Source: Vicinamibacterales bacterium
GTDB taxonomy: Bacteria; Acidobacteriota; Vicinamibacteria; Vicinamibacterales; Fen-181
Length of the DNA: 64,000 nt
NCBI GenBank assembly: GCA_036504215.1
Contig: DASXVO010000054.1
Location: 124,001 to 188,000, forward strand
Reading direction: 5' to 3'
The position numbers were made by a program, and so were the translations under genes. The notes under the pieces were generated by a model. It saw only the letters and a list, made by a program, of their open reading frames with translations. It was not told the DNA's origin and did no database searches. Of this stretch, positions 16,513 through 24,188 are shown one piece after another (the first letter of the stretch is position 1; each line of letters opens with the position of its first letter).

Positions 16513-17043
16513 TCAGCGCGGCTGGCTCGATGGCGGCACCATCTTGTTCAGCCGCATGTAGGTGACGACGTTGCCGTAGTGCTCGAAGTCGTGGGCGGCG
16601 TTGAACGACAGGATCGCCAGCCTGGCCATCGGCCGACCGAAGAAGTCCGCCGGTGTCGCCGCGTTGGCGTCCGTGACGGCGGCAAACGCCTTGTCGCAGT
16701 AGGCGAAGGAGTCGGCCAGGGCCTTTACCAGGTCGGCCTTGGTCGTCTTCGTCTTCTCGATGCCCTCGACCGGCACCTTCTCGCCCAGCACGCCGGCGCA
16801 GAACCCGTAGTTGGAGTCGGCGACGTGTGCGAACAGCTGCCCGAAGGTACGAACCTCCGGCGTCGGCTTGTAGTTGTAGAGGCTTTCGGGCACCTGGTCG
16901 GCGGACTTGGTGAGGTAGTTCTTGACCGAGTTGTAGGGAGCCTTGGCGCCGGCCGTGAGCGGGTCCTTCGGGGCCTGCGCCTGTGCCAACACCAACGAGG
17001 CAGTTCCCGCACACACCAAGCCGAGCAGCAACAGCTTCTTCAT
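16513..17043 (-). CDS. secreted DinB-family protein
   Basis: A 176-residue protein: signal peptide MKKLLLLGLVCAGTASLVLA, then a DinB-like four-helix bundle with YNSVKNYLTKSADQVPESLY, a first His in FGQLFAHVADSNY and a C-terminal AAHDFEHYGNVVTYMR supplying two further His residues, the usual metal triad. Exported DinB-like proteins are common in Acidobacteria-type genomes but have no known substrate. The gene is intact although it sits among relics. The reverse-strand sequence directly upstream gives no clear promoter. Confidence 0.75.
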   Translation of the reverse strand: MKKLLLLGLVCAGTASLVLAQAQAPKDPLTAGAKAPYNSVKNYLTKSADQVPESLYNYKPTPEVRTFGQLFAHVADSNYGFCAGVLGEKVPVEGIEKTKTTKADLVKALADSFAYCDKAFAAVTDANAATPADFFGRPMARLAILSFNAAHDFEHYGNVVTYMRLNKMVPPSSQPR

Positions 17044-17236
17044 ACTCTACTCCTTCGCGGGGGCCGGCCGGTCGATGGTCGGCCCAGTCTCTCCTGCCAC
17101 GCGTACGGCGTCCGGAGTGTATTTGCCGAAGCGGGCCGGAATGTATCGCCTGCCCTTGTCGCGGCGGCGCCGCTGCTGCTGACCCTGGCCGGAATTCACC
17201 GCGTTCAGGAGTACGTGGTAGTCCGGCTCCGTCGCC

Positions 17237-17797
17237 CTACCGCGGCCACAACCACCCGAAACACCCGGCGGTCAGAAGTCCATAGAGCAGGCCGTCCATC
17301 ATCGACTTCAACGTGGCACCCCAGTTCCGCTTGTACCAAATCGAGTTCTGGAGCAGCGCCAGCGAGTACCCCATGAACGCCGTGCAGCCGGCGAACCGGA
17401 AAACCTGCAGGTAGTGCGCGCCGGGCTGCAGCGCGCGGCCGGTGATGTACGCCGCGAAGATCCCGACGACCACCGAGTAGACGAACCACAGCGTGAGGCT
17501 GCTCGCCATCGACGGCGGCCCGCTCGGCACGACGGTCATGAAGATCACCGGCCCCTTCTTCATCTTCTCGACGAACGCGGGCGACTTCATGTCCGCCATC
17601 GATCCGGCCAGCGGCGTCGCGTAGTCCCCGGGCGGGAGGCTGAGACGCCCGAGGGCGTCTCTGACTTCGTCTTCCTTCGGCAACCGGCGCCAGTCGTTGG
17701 CATGGTAGCCGAGCACCATGTGAACGAGCGAACTCGCGACGAACACGACTACCGCCGAGAGCAGGATTGGCATCCACAGGGACAGCACAGGGACCAT
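17237..17797 (-). CDS. conserved inner-membrane protein of unknown function
   Basis: A 186-residue protein with about four hydrophobic segments: residues 5-25 ([20 protein letters not shown]), about 95-115, about 125-145 and the C-terminus ([17 protein letters not shown]). A cytoplasmic stretch carries [14 protein letters not shown] and ends with [13 protein letters not shown]. The ATG at 17797 was preferred because an AGGAGGAG site lies just upstream; an in-frame ATG further up lacks one. I do not recognise a characterised family. It is a single gene between the two secreted proteins. Confidence 0.6.
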   Translation of the reverse strand: MVPVLSLWMPILLSAVVVFVASSLVHMVLGYHANDWRRLPKEDEVRDALGRLSLPPGDYATPLAGSMADMKSPAFVEKMKKGPVIFMTVVPSGPPSMASSLTLWFVYSVVVGIFAAYITGRALQPGAHYLQVFRFAGCTAFMGYSLALLQNSIWYKRNWGATLKSMMDGLLYGLLTAGCFGWLWPR

Positions 17798-17978
17798 GCA
17801 CTCCTCCTCGTGTTCAACGGGCATTCCGGGCCGAGGGACGAATGACTGAGGATGTCAGCATCGTAGTCAGGCGGACGCGCGAACGCAAGGCGCGCCCGCG
17901 CCAACGTGTCGAACTTGCTGCTCGCCCGGACCTCGCCCTGGAAACGGAGTAGGCGCGGGAGAGCGAAGGCAACGCCAC

Positions 17979-18164
17979 TCAGCCCGCCTTCTTCAGCTCG
18001 CAGACCACCGCAAGGTCGCCCTCCGACGACGACGCCGTGCCGGCGTAGTACCCGGCGAGAGACGAGGGCAATCCCTGGGCAGCCACGGTCCCCGCCAGCC
18101 AGAGTATCAGCGCTGCGGCCGTAGTCGACACACAGCCAAGGCGACGCCAGGAACAACAATGCAT
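17979..18164 (-). CDS. small secreted protein, possibly frameshifted
   Basis: 61 residues from an ATG behind AGGAGGG. The signal peptide AAALILWLAGTVAA ends at AQG, followed by LAGYYAGTASSSEGDLAVVC and ELKKAG. The YAGT...EGDLAVVCEL pattern resembles the start of a short beta-rich secreted domain. The frame stops abruptly, and the neighbouring frame continues with LLRFQGEVRASSKFDTLA, which would be a natural continuation of the same domain. The gene may therefore be a frameshifted relic. Function unknown. Confidence 0.4.
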   Translation of the reverse strand: MHCCSWRRLGCVSTTAAALILWLAGTVAAQGLPSSLAGYYAGTASSSEGDLAVVCELKKAG

Positions 18165-18380
18165 GGGTCTTCCCTCCTGGACGCAAACCACGCCGTATCT
18201 CTGAATCCCATCGGGGTCGGCGTGTGGACGGCCGTCCTCGCGTCGTCTCGTTGATACGAGTCCCGTCGCCGATACGGTGCTCGCGAAGTCCTCGTTCCCT
18301 CCTACAACCGTCTCAGGTCCACAACCCTCCACTGATTCTCGACAGGGGAACAGCCTTCTTCCATCGAAACTGGGGCTACC

Positions 18381-18417
18381 GCCAAAGTGGAAAAGGCGCA
18401 ACTTCCACTTCTTTGGC
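18381..18417. repeat. imperfect inverted repeat in a divergent intergenic region
   Basis: GCCAAAGTGGAA (18381-18392) and TTCCACTTCTTTGGC (18403-18417) pair with a three-base bulge around a 10-base loop. The 300-base region 18165-18465 between divergent genes contains no other feature I can identify; the hairpin may be an operator or an RNA structure in the leader of the forward gene. Confidence 0.4.
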
Positions 18418-18465
18418 ATTTCGGCTCGACCGACCCCGGTGTCTACTCGATGCAGGAGGTCGATC

Positions 18466-19305
18466 ATGCGTTACTCGCGTGGCATCGTCACAGCAGTCAT
18501 CATCGTGGCATTCGTGCAAGGTGTCCGTGCGCAACCGGGGCCCGATCGCGACGCGGCCTGGAGCGCGTTCACCGGCTGGTTCAGGACGGCACCGCTGACC
18601 CGGCATCCGCTGGTGGCGTACGCCGACAAGCTGAAGCAGGACGGCAAGGCCGAATTGGACGTTCAGCGGGAGATCGGCGTTCTGACCGGTCTGCTCAGCG
18701 TGCGGTCGGACTGGATCGGGATCCACTTCGACAGGGCTTACGGGAGGCCGTTGACGGGTGATCCCTCTCGGGATGGCTTCAGCACCAGGCCAAGCGACCT
18801 GCTCGTCGACTCGATCAAGGGTGTGAAACCCGGTGCGGCGCTCGACGCCGGAATGGGCCAGGGCCGGAACGCCGTCTACCTGGCCTGACAGGACTGGACG
18901 GTCACCGGCTTCGATATCTCCGAGGAAGCCCTCGTCGCATCACGGGCGAACGCCGAACAGGCCGGCGTCCGTCTTGCCACCGTCAAAGCCACCTACGACA
19001 GCTCCGACTTCGGGTCCGAACGGTGGGATCTCATCGTGCTCGCGTTTGCGTGGGCCCCGGTGACCGATCCCACGTTCGTCGTCCGACTCCGCACGTCGCT
19101 TCGTCCGGGCGGACGGATCGTCTTCGAGCATTTCATCCGGGATTCCGAACGCCCGCTGCCGAACATCATCCGGGCGCTCGATCCGAACGAACTGCGTGCC
19201 TGCTTCAGCGGCTTCCGGATCCCGTTCTACGAGGAGGCTGACGGGATTGGCGACTGGGGTGGACCAGGCTCGCGGCTGGTGAAGATGGTGGCCGTGAAAT
19301 GGTAG
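18466..19305 (+). pseudogene. exported SAM-dependent methyltransferase with in-frame TGA
   Basis: The ATG at 18466 follows AGGAGGT. A signal peptide (IVTAVIIVAFVQGVRA) precedes a class I methyltransferase: motif I LDAGMGQGRNAVYLA, then a TGA at 18886-18888, and in the same frame WTVTGFDISEEALVASRANA (the acidic ribose-binding motif II), WDLIVLAFAWAP and LRPGGRIVFEHFIRD. The stop stands where this family usually has an Arg or another residue between LA and the next strand, so CGA to TGA is a simple explanation. Read through, the protein would be 278 residues. An exported SAM enzyme is itself unusual. Confidence 0.7.
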
Positions 19306-19321
19306 GCGGCACTGCCGCGTC

Positions 19322-19698
19322 GTGCCTGCACGCGCAGTCCGCCGGCGTTTCGAGCACCTCTCGAGGGGAGATGTGGCGGCGATTCATCCCGACCGAACGT
19401 CAGACGCCAGTTGGGACGACGCGCTCCGACTCGCGCTGGGCGAGACGGTCACACTGCACCTCGAGGAGTACCGCGGCGTCGTCTTCATCGGCGTGCGTGG
19501 CCAGGGGGAATCGGCCTGTCCTATCCGTCCGACGGTATCGAGTTCGCGATCCGCCGGTCGAAATTCCCGGGTCAGCGATGGCTGCTGCGCCTGCATGCCT
19601 CGGCATTCCTGGCCGGCGGCCAGCTGGGCACGCTCGCGTGTCCGCCCGCCGCCGCCGGGAGGACGACGGACGGGTGGCTGGAGCTGCGCTTCAAGTAG
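19322..19698 (+). pseudogene. hypothetical gene split by a frameshift at a G-run
   Basis: Frame one gives DALRLALGETVTLHLEEYRG and VVFIGVRG up to about 19500. From there the neighbouring frame continues smoothly as GIGLSYPSDGIEFAIRRSKF and PGQRWLLRLHASAFLAGGQL, ending TTDGWLELRFK. The switch coincides with a run of five G at about 19503-19507. A single-base indel there, real or a sequencing error, would account for it. The domain is beta-rich and unrecognised. The true start is unclear; no ribosome-binding site was found near 19322. Confidence 0.45.
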
Positions 19699-19714
19699 AG
19701 AGACTCGACGGAGC

Positions 19715-20911
19715 CTACAGTATGGCGCCTGCCGGCTCCTCCGCCTCGACACCCACAAACTCGTCACCATCGTCGTAGACGGTCAGCCTCGTGGCGGCGG
19801 CTCTGAGGATGAAGCCAGCGACGATGCCGCCCGCCAATGACAGGGTGACGGTGATGGCGATGCCAGCGAGTTGCGCTGTGGCGATCCCCTGGACCACAAA
19901 GGTCGCAATCAAGCCGCCGAGGATCCCCGGCATGCCGTGCAGGTTGTGGACGCCGCAGGTGTCGACGATCTTGAACGCGCACTGGATCTTCGGCTGCACG
20001 ACAGCGTAGCCCACGACGCACAGCGCGCCCGCGAGCAGCCCGATTCCAAACGCCAGCGGCGCCGGTACCAGGTTGCACGTGGCGCCGATGGCCACACCGC
20101 CCGCAAGCGCCGCGTTGGCCATGTCGGCAATGCTCACCTTGCCCTTGCCGACGAGTGAACTCACGATGTAGGTCGCCAGCGTGGCCCCGCACAAGGCGAG
20201 GATCGTATTGACCGCCGTCGCCGCAAACTGCTCGGTCGGCACGACCGCACTGCAGAAACTCGGCCAGAACAGCCACAACACCATGGAGCCAATCATCGAG
20301 AAGCGGTTGGAGGTTGGATCGTTGGCGACCTCGATGTCGCGGTGGCGCCGGCTGGTTAGGGCGACGGCGAGTCCGAGGCCGAAGTAGGCGCCGAATGCGT
20401 GGATAGTGATGGACCCGGCCGCGTCCACGAACCCTCTGGTCGCAGCAAGGCCTCCGTCGAGCACCAAGTGCTCGTTCAGCATGTACAGCGGCACCATCAC
20501 GAGCGCCAGAAGCGCGTACTGATACAGACGGATACGGCCGGGAACGGCTCCCGCGGCGATCAGGGCCGACGCGACAGCGAACTCGCTCAGCAGTAGCGCC
20601 TTGATCGTGTGCGCACCGACAGGCTCGGCGGATAGGATGCCGGTCGAGCGCAGGGCGAGGTACGAGGGCATTCCGACGGCCACGATCAGGTACGTGCCGG
20701 TGAGCGCGCCGTATCCGTACCGTTTGACGAAGACCATCAGGAACCCGAACCCGACGAGCAACATGGCCAGGATATGAATGGCGAAATCGTATTGCTGCAC
20801 CTCCCGCACCGTGCTGACGAGATCCGAGGCCACGGGTTGTGCGCTCGCAAGAACGGGCGTCAGCAACAGCACGCAGATCACTGTTGCGACGAATGACGAC
20901 AAGACCCTCAC
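19715..20911 (-). CDS. Rh-type (Rhesus-family) ammonium channel
   Basis: A 398-residue membrane protein with a signal peptide (to about residue 24) and 11 transmembrane helices. The pore histidines are present: His171 in DAAGSITIHAFGAYFGLG and His322 in DTCGVHNLHGMPGILGG. These two motifs, plus NRFSMIGSMVLWLFWPSF, are the Rh/Rh50 versions, not the GVHGVGG type of ordinary bacterial AmtB. Rh proteins conduct NH3 and possibly CO2. No glnK regulator is adjacent. The Met preceding SSF was taken as start; TCACCTCAG upstream on the plus strand gives CTGAGGTGA as a weak ribosome-binding site. Confidence 0.85.
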   Translation of the reverse strand: MRVLSSFVATVICVLLLTPVLASAQPVASDLVSTVREVQQYDFAIHILAMLLVGFGFLMVFVKRYGYGALTGTYLIVAVGMPSYLALRSTGILSAEPVGAHTIKALLLSEFAVASALIAAGAVPGRIRLYQYALLALVMVPLYMLNEHLVLDGGLAATRGFVDAAGSITIHAFGAYFGLGLAVALTSRRHRDIEVANDPTSNRFSMIGSMVLWLFWPSFCSAVVPTEQFAATAVNTILALCGATLATYIVSSLVGKGKVSIADMANAALAGGVAIGATCNLVPAPLAFGIGLLAGALCVVGYAVVQPKIQCAFKIVDTCGVHNLHGMPGILGGLIATFVVQGIATAQLAGIAITVTLSLAGGIVAGFILRAAATRLTVYDDGDEFVGVEAEEPAGAIL

Positions 20912-21040
20912 CTCAGGTGTCCTTTCCTCGGTGCCGGGACGCGACGTGATGGTGACGGAGTGGTTGCGTCGAGAGCGCGCCGCGGGGGTGGGAGCGACGT
21001 AGCGGCAGGCGGGCTGAGGACATACCGAAAGCGGCGTCGA

Positions 21041-21060
21041 CGCTCAGGTGTTTCTGAGCG
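21041..21060. repeat. 7-bp inverted repeat upstream of the Rh channel
   Basis: CGCTCAG-GTGTTT-CTGAGCG forms a perfect 7-bp stem with a 6-base loop. It lies between the methyltransferase gene (ending 21170) and the Rh gene (starting 20911), both reverse strand. Without a T-run it is a poor intrinsic terminator; an operator or leader structure is equally possible. Confidence 0.3.
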
Positions 21061-21169
21061 GCCGATGCGTTCCGGTTACCTTCACCAGATTGCGGCCACC
21101 GCCGCGTGGCAGATCTTCGGTCGCAGATCGCGCGCCAGGATCTGGCGAGGTCGGCTGGGAGGGCCCGAA

Positions 21170-22393
21170 TCACCCACGCAGCTGCGACGGCTGCGGGCAG
21201 TAGAGAATCTCGCGCGCCAGCAGCTCGGTCATCACGTCCACCCAGCGCTCTTTGGGGTGACCGAGGCCGGCGACGGCCTCCATCACGCGCCTGCCCCGGA
21301 ATGGGGTGGTCTGATCCTTGAACGCCACGACCACCGACGCGGTCAGCCCGCTCAAGCTCACCGGCGGGCGGAGGCGCAGTCGGTAGCTCAGGCCCTCGAT
21401 CCGCTGGCCGCGGTGCAGATTGCGGGTTTCGGTCTGTATCGACACCTCCGGGCTGATCGCGAAGTAGCAGCCTGCACACGCGTCCGCCGACGGCAAGGGA
21501 CGCAGCCGGTTCTCTCTGGTGCCCACGATCAGATCCAGCTTGTGCCGCATCTGCAGCTGTTCGACCAACTGGAAGCGCTGCAAGTCGGTGAGGTGCTGGA
21601 CCAGTGCCTGTCCGCCTGGAGTGCGCGACGGCAATGACCATTCCTCGGGCTCGCACCAGCGCAGGAACTTCAGGCCGCTTCGTTCGAGCATCCCCCAGAG
21701 TTCGCCCACCTCGTAGGAGGTTTCGTTGACGTTCAGATAGCGATCGACGAATTCGCTTTCGGGGATCCCGTCGAACAGACCGCACGGCCCGAACCGAACG
21801 GCGTCACTCGGCATCTCCGAAGCCAGCTTCCTGGCAACCGCCAGCCGCTCGGCAATCGGGCGGTCCCTGGGAATCAGAATATCGACGGCGCGAACGAACC
21901 GGTACAGGGCATCGCGCCCGTGGGTCCCATACACCATCAGGCCGATGATGCCGTGCGGGGCGAGCACGCGTCGCAGATGTGTGAGCCCCTCCTCCGGTGA
22001 CGAGAGGTGATGGAGCACCCCCGACGAGAAGATCACGTCGAAGCCGCCATCCGGAACATCCAGTCCTTCGAGCGTCATCAGGTCGACCTCTTGGAAGCGG
22101 ACGTTGCGCAGCCCCTCCTTCTCGGCTTCGGCGGCTGCATCGCTCAAGTTGACCCGGTTGACGTCGATGCCGGTGAAATGAACGTCCGGCTGGGTGAACG
22201 CCGCGCCCAGCACCTGGTTGCCGCGGCCGCACCCCGCGTCCAGGCAGTGCATCGGCCTTCCCGCCGGCCGGTCGAGCAGACCGTAGCTCAAGAGCAGCCG
22301 CACGTCCGATCCCGTGCGAATCTCCATCTCCGGACTGGCCGGATACGGGTATCGCTCGTACATGTCGCGGATCGCCAGTGTAATCGGGTCCAT
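21170..22393 (-). CDS. class I SAM-dependent methyltransferase with C-terminal extension
   Basis: 407 residues from the ATG at 22393. IRDMYERYPYPASPE precedes the Rossmann core: motif I CLDAGCGRGNQVLGAA near 50, TGIDVNRVNLSDAA, and GGFDVIFSSGVLHHLSSPEE, which are strongly methyltransferase-like. After about residue 190 a long helical region follows (RPIAERLAVARKLASEMPS) and then a beta-rich C-terminal domain without known motifs, of the type seen in methyltransferases with a regulatory or substrate domain. It starts 11 bases after the DppC-like permease and is the last gene of the importer operon. Acceptor unknown; a peptide or amino acid is possible from context only. Confidence 0.75.
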   Translation of the reverse strand: MDPITLAIRDMYERYPYPASPEMEIRTGSDVRLLLSYGLLDRPAGRPMHCLDAGCGRGNQVLGAAFTQPDVHFTGIDVNRVNLSDAAAEAEKEGLRNVRFQEVDLMTLEGLDVPDGGFDVIFSSGVLHHLSSPEEGLTHLRRVLAPHGIIGLMVYGTHGRDALYRFVRAVDILIPRDRPIAERLAVARKLASEMPSDAVRFGPCGLFDGIPESEFVDRYLNVNETSYEVGELWGMLERSGLKFLRWCEPEEWSLPSRTPGGQALVQHLTDLQRFQLVEQLQMRHKLDLIVGTRENRLRPLPSADACAGCYFAISPEVSIQTETRNLHRGQRIEGLSYRLRLRPPVSLSGLTASVVVAFKDQTTPFRGRRVMEAVAGLGHPKERWVDVMTELLAREILYCPQPSQLRG

Positions 22394-22404
22394 GGATTCC
22401 CCCC

Positions 22405-23232
22405 CTACCGCACCGCCCCTTCGCTTCCCGACAGCGCGTCGCCCACCACGTTGATGCCGAGCGCCGTCAGGAAGATGAACAGCCCAGGGAACAGCGCCAG
22501 CCACGGTTCCGAGGTCATCGTCGTCTGCGCCTGGTAGAGCATGTTGCCCCAGCTGGGCGTGGGCGGCTGCACGCCGACGCCAAAGAAGCTGAGCGCCGAC
22601 TCGAGCAGCATGCCCCGGGCGATCGCCAGCGTCAACGACACGGCGATCGAAGCGGTGGCGCCGGGCAGCAGGTGGCGCCAGATCACGCGACGCGCATTGG
22701 CGCCGGCCGCGCGCGCGGCGGACACGAACTCGCGCTCCCTCAGTCCCAGGAACTCCGCGCGCACGAGGCGCGCGGTCTCCATCCAGCCTGCCAGGCCGAC
22801 GAGCACGATGAGCGCGGGCACGGACGGCTGGAGCACGGCCGAGGCGATCATCAGGAACGGCAGCCGCGGCATGGCGAGCATCGCGTCGGTCATCCGCATG
22901 AGCAGGCTGTCCACGACGCCACCGGCGTAGCCGCTCGCCGCGCCGATCCCGACGCCGACGGCCGCCGCGACCAGTGCCGACAAGAGGCCGACCGCCAACG
23001 AGACCCTCGCGCCGAACAGGACCCGGGTGCAGAGATCGCGGCCGAGTTCGTCGGTCCCGAACCAGTGGTTGGACGACGGCGCGGCGCGCCTGTTGGAGAG
23101 ATCGAGGGCCTCGGCAGAGTAGGGTGCGATCAGTGGCGCGGCCGCCGCGAGAACGATCAGAGCCGCCAGCAGCAGCGCGGCCACCTTCACGGCCATGCTT
23201 CCGGACGTCCACCCGCGGCGCGGCCGCATCAT
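22405..23232 (-). CDS. oligopeptide-type ABC importer permease (DppC/OppC family)
   Basis: 275 residues, N-terminal membrane segment then a short periplasmic part (HWFGTDELGRDL, the OppC-N signature) and the five-helix BPD_transp_1 domain. The cytoplasmic EAA loop is AARAAGANARRVIWRHLLPG, which docks to the ATPase. The ATG at 23232 overlaps the stop of the DppB-like gene (ATGA). No ATP-binding protein is encoded in the window, so the complex must borrow an ATPase encoded elsewhere. Confidence 0.9.
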   Translation of the reverse strand: MMRPRRGWTSGSMAVKVAALLLAALIVLAAAAPLIAPYSAEALDLSNRRAAPSSNHWFGTDELGRDLCTRVLFGARVSLAVGLLSALVAAAVGVGIGAASGYAGGVVDSLLMRMTDAMLAMPRLPFLMIASAVLQPSVPALIVLVGLAGWMETARLVRAEFLGLREREFVSAARAAGANARRVIWRHLLPGATASIAVSLTLAIARGMLLESALSFFGVGVQPPTPSWGNMLYQAQTTMTSEPWLALFPGLFIFLTALGINVVGDALSGSEGAVR

Positions 23233-24188
23233 GCGGCCCCGCTCCCAATCCTCGGGTCGAGGCGGCGATGGAGCAGATCCGCGCCGAGGTTGAGCACGAC
23301 CACGGCGCAGGACGACATCATCAGGAACGCCATCAGCACGGTGTAGTCGCGCTTCGCCAGGGCATCGGTGAACAGGCTGCCGACGCCGGGCCACGCGAAT
23401 ACGCTCTCGGTCACCACGGCTCCCGACACCATGATGGCGGCGTCGATCATCGCGACGGTCAGCACCGGTATCACCGCATTGCGCAGCGCGTGCCGCAGCC
23501 AGACGGACCAGGCGGGCACGCCTCTGGCGCGAGCCGCCGCGATGTAGGGCTGCCCGAGGACGTCGCCCATCGACGCTCGCAGGTACCGGGACCACGCCGC
23601 CGCGTGCACGAGCGCGAGCACGGTTGTCGGCATCGCCAGGTGTTCGAGTCGATCGACGAGGCCGCTGCCGCCGAGCGTGCTGCGGCCGGACGAGGGCAGC
23701 CAGCCGAGCCAGACGCTGAAGACGATCTGCAGGACGAGGCCGAACCAGAACACGGGCAGTGAGATCCCGGCCGAGGCCAGGGCCGCGGTGAGTCGGTCGA
23801 ACCAGCCGTGACGTCGTATGGCCGCGATGACGCCGACGGGCATGGCGATCAACGCGCCGAGTGCCATCGAGCTGGCGACGAGCTCGAGCGTCGCCGGAAG
23901 ACGCTCGATGATCCGTTCGAGCACCGGCCGGCCATCGGCGTAGCTGTAACCCCAATCACCGCGCACGAACGCCCCGAGCCAGGACAGGTACTGAATCCAG
24001 AGCGGGCGGTCGAGGCCGAGGGCCCGCCGCAACCGCTCGATGTCCTGCGGCCGGACATTCGGGTTCGAGAGGTAGAGCGTCAGCGGGCCGCCTGGCGCCG
24101 CGTGGATCAGCAGGAACACGAGCAACGACACGACGAGCAGGAGGGGGACCGCCTGGCACAGCCGACGGACGATGAATCGGGCGAACAC
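23229..24188 (-). CDS. oligopeptide-type ABC importer permease (DppB/OppB family)
   Basis: 319 residues with about six transmembrane helices. It begins MFARFIVRRLCQAVPLLLVV, the standard DppB opening, followed by the periplasmic LNPNVRP-like region and the EAA loop AAARARGVPAWSVWLRHALRN. The C-terminal FAWPGVGSLFTDALAKRDY is characteristic of the family. It abuts the stop of the binding protein with no gap and overlaps the DppC gene, so all three are coexpressed. Confidence 0.9.
   Translation of the reverse strand: MFARFIVRRLCQAVPLLLVVSLLVFLLIHAAPGGPLTLYLSNPNVRPQDIERLRRALGLDRPLWIQYLSWLGAFVRGDWGYSYADGRPVLERIIERLPATLELVASSMALGALIAMPVGVIAAIRRHGWFDRLTAALASAGISLPVFWFGLVLQIVFSVWLGWLPSSGRSTLGGSGLVDRLEHLAMPTTVLALVHAAAWSRYLRASMGDVLGQPYIAAARARGVPAWSVWLRHALRNAVIPVLTVAMIDAAIMVSGAVVTESVFAWPGVGSLFTDALAKRDYTVLMAFLMMSSCAVVVLNLGADLLHRRLDPRIGSGAA

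Noticed and set aside
15817-17376. 519-codon open frame extending the VWA relic to 17376
   Set aside because: Only the part up to about 16278 is VWA-like; the rest is antisense to the secreted DinB-like gene.
18886-18888. In-frame TGA as a selenocysteine codon
   Set aside because: The position is next to the SAM-binding motif, not a redox site, and no hairpin resembling a SECIS element was seen directly after it; a CGA to TGA mutation is simpler.
21121-21137. Sigma54-like GG-N10-GC element on the reverse strand upstream of the Rh gene
   Set aside because: The -12 half is poor (CTGCG), it is about 210 bases from the start codon, and GG-N10-GC is common by chance in such GC-rich DNA.
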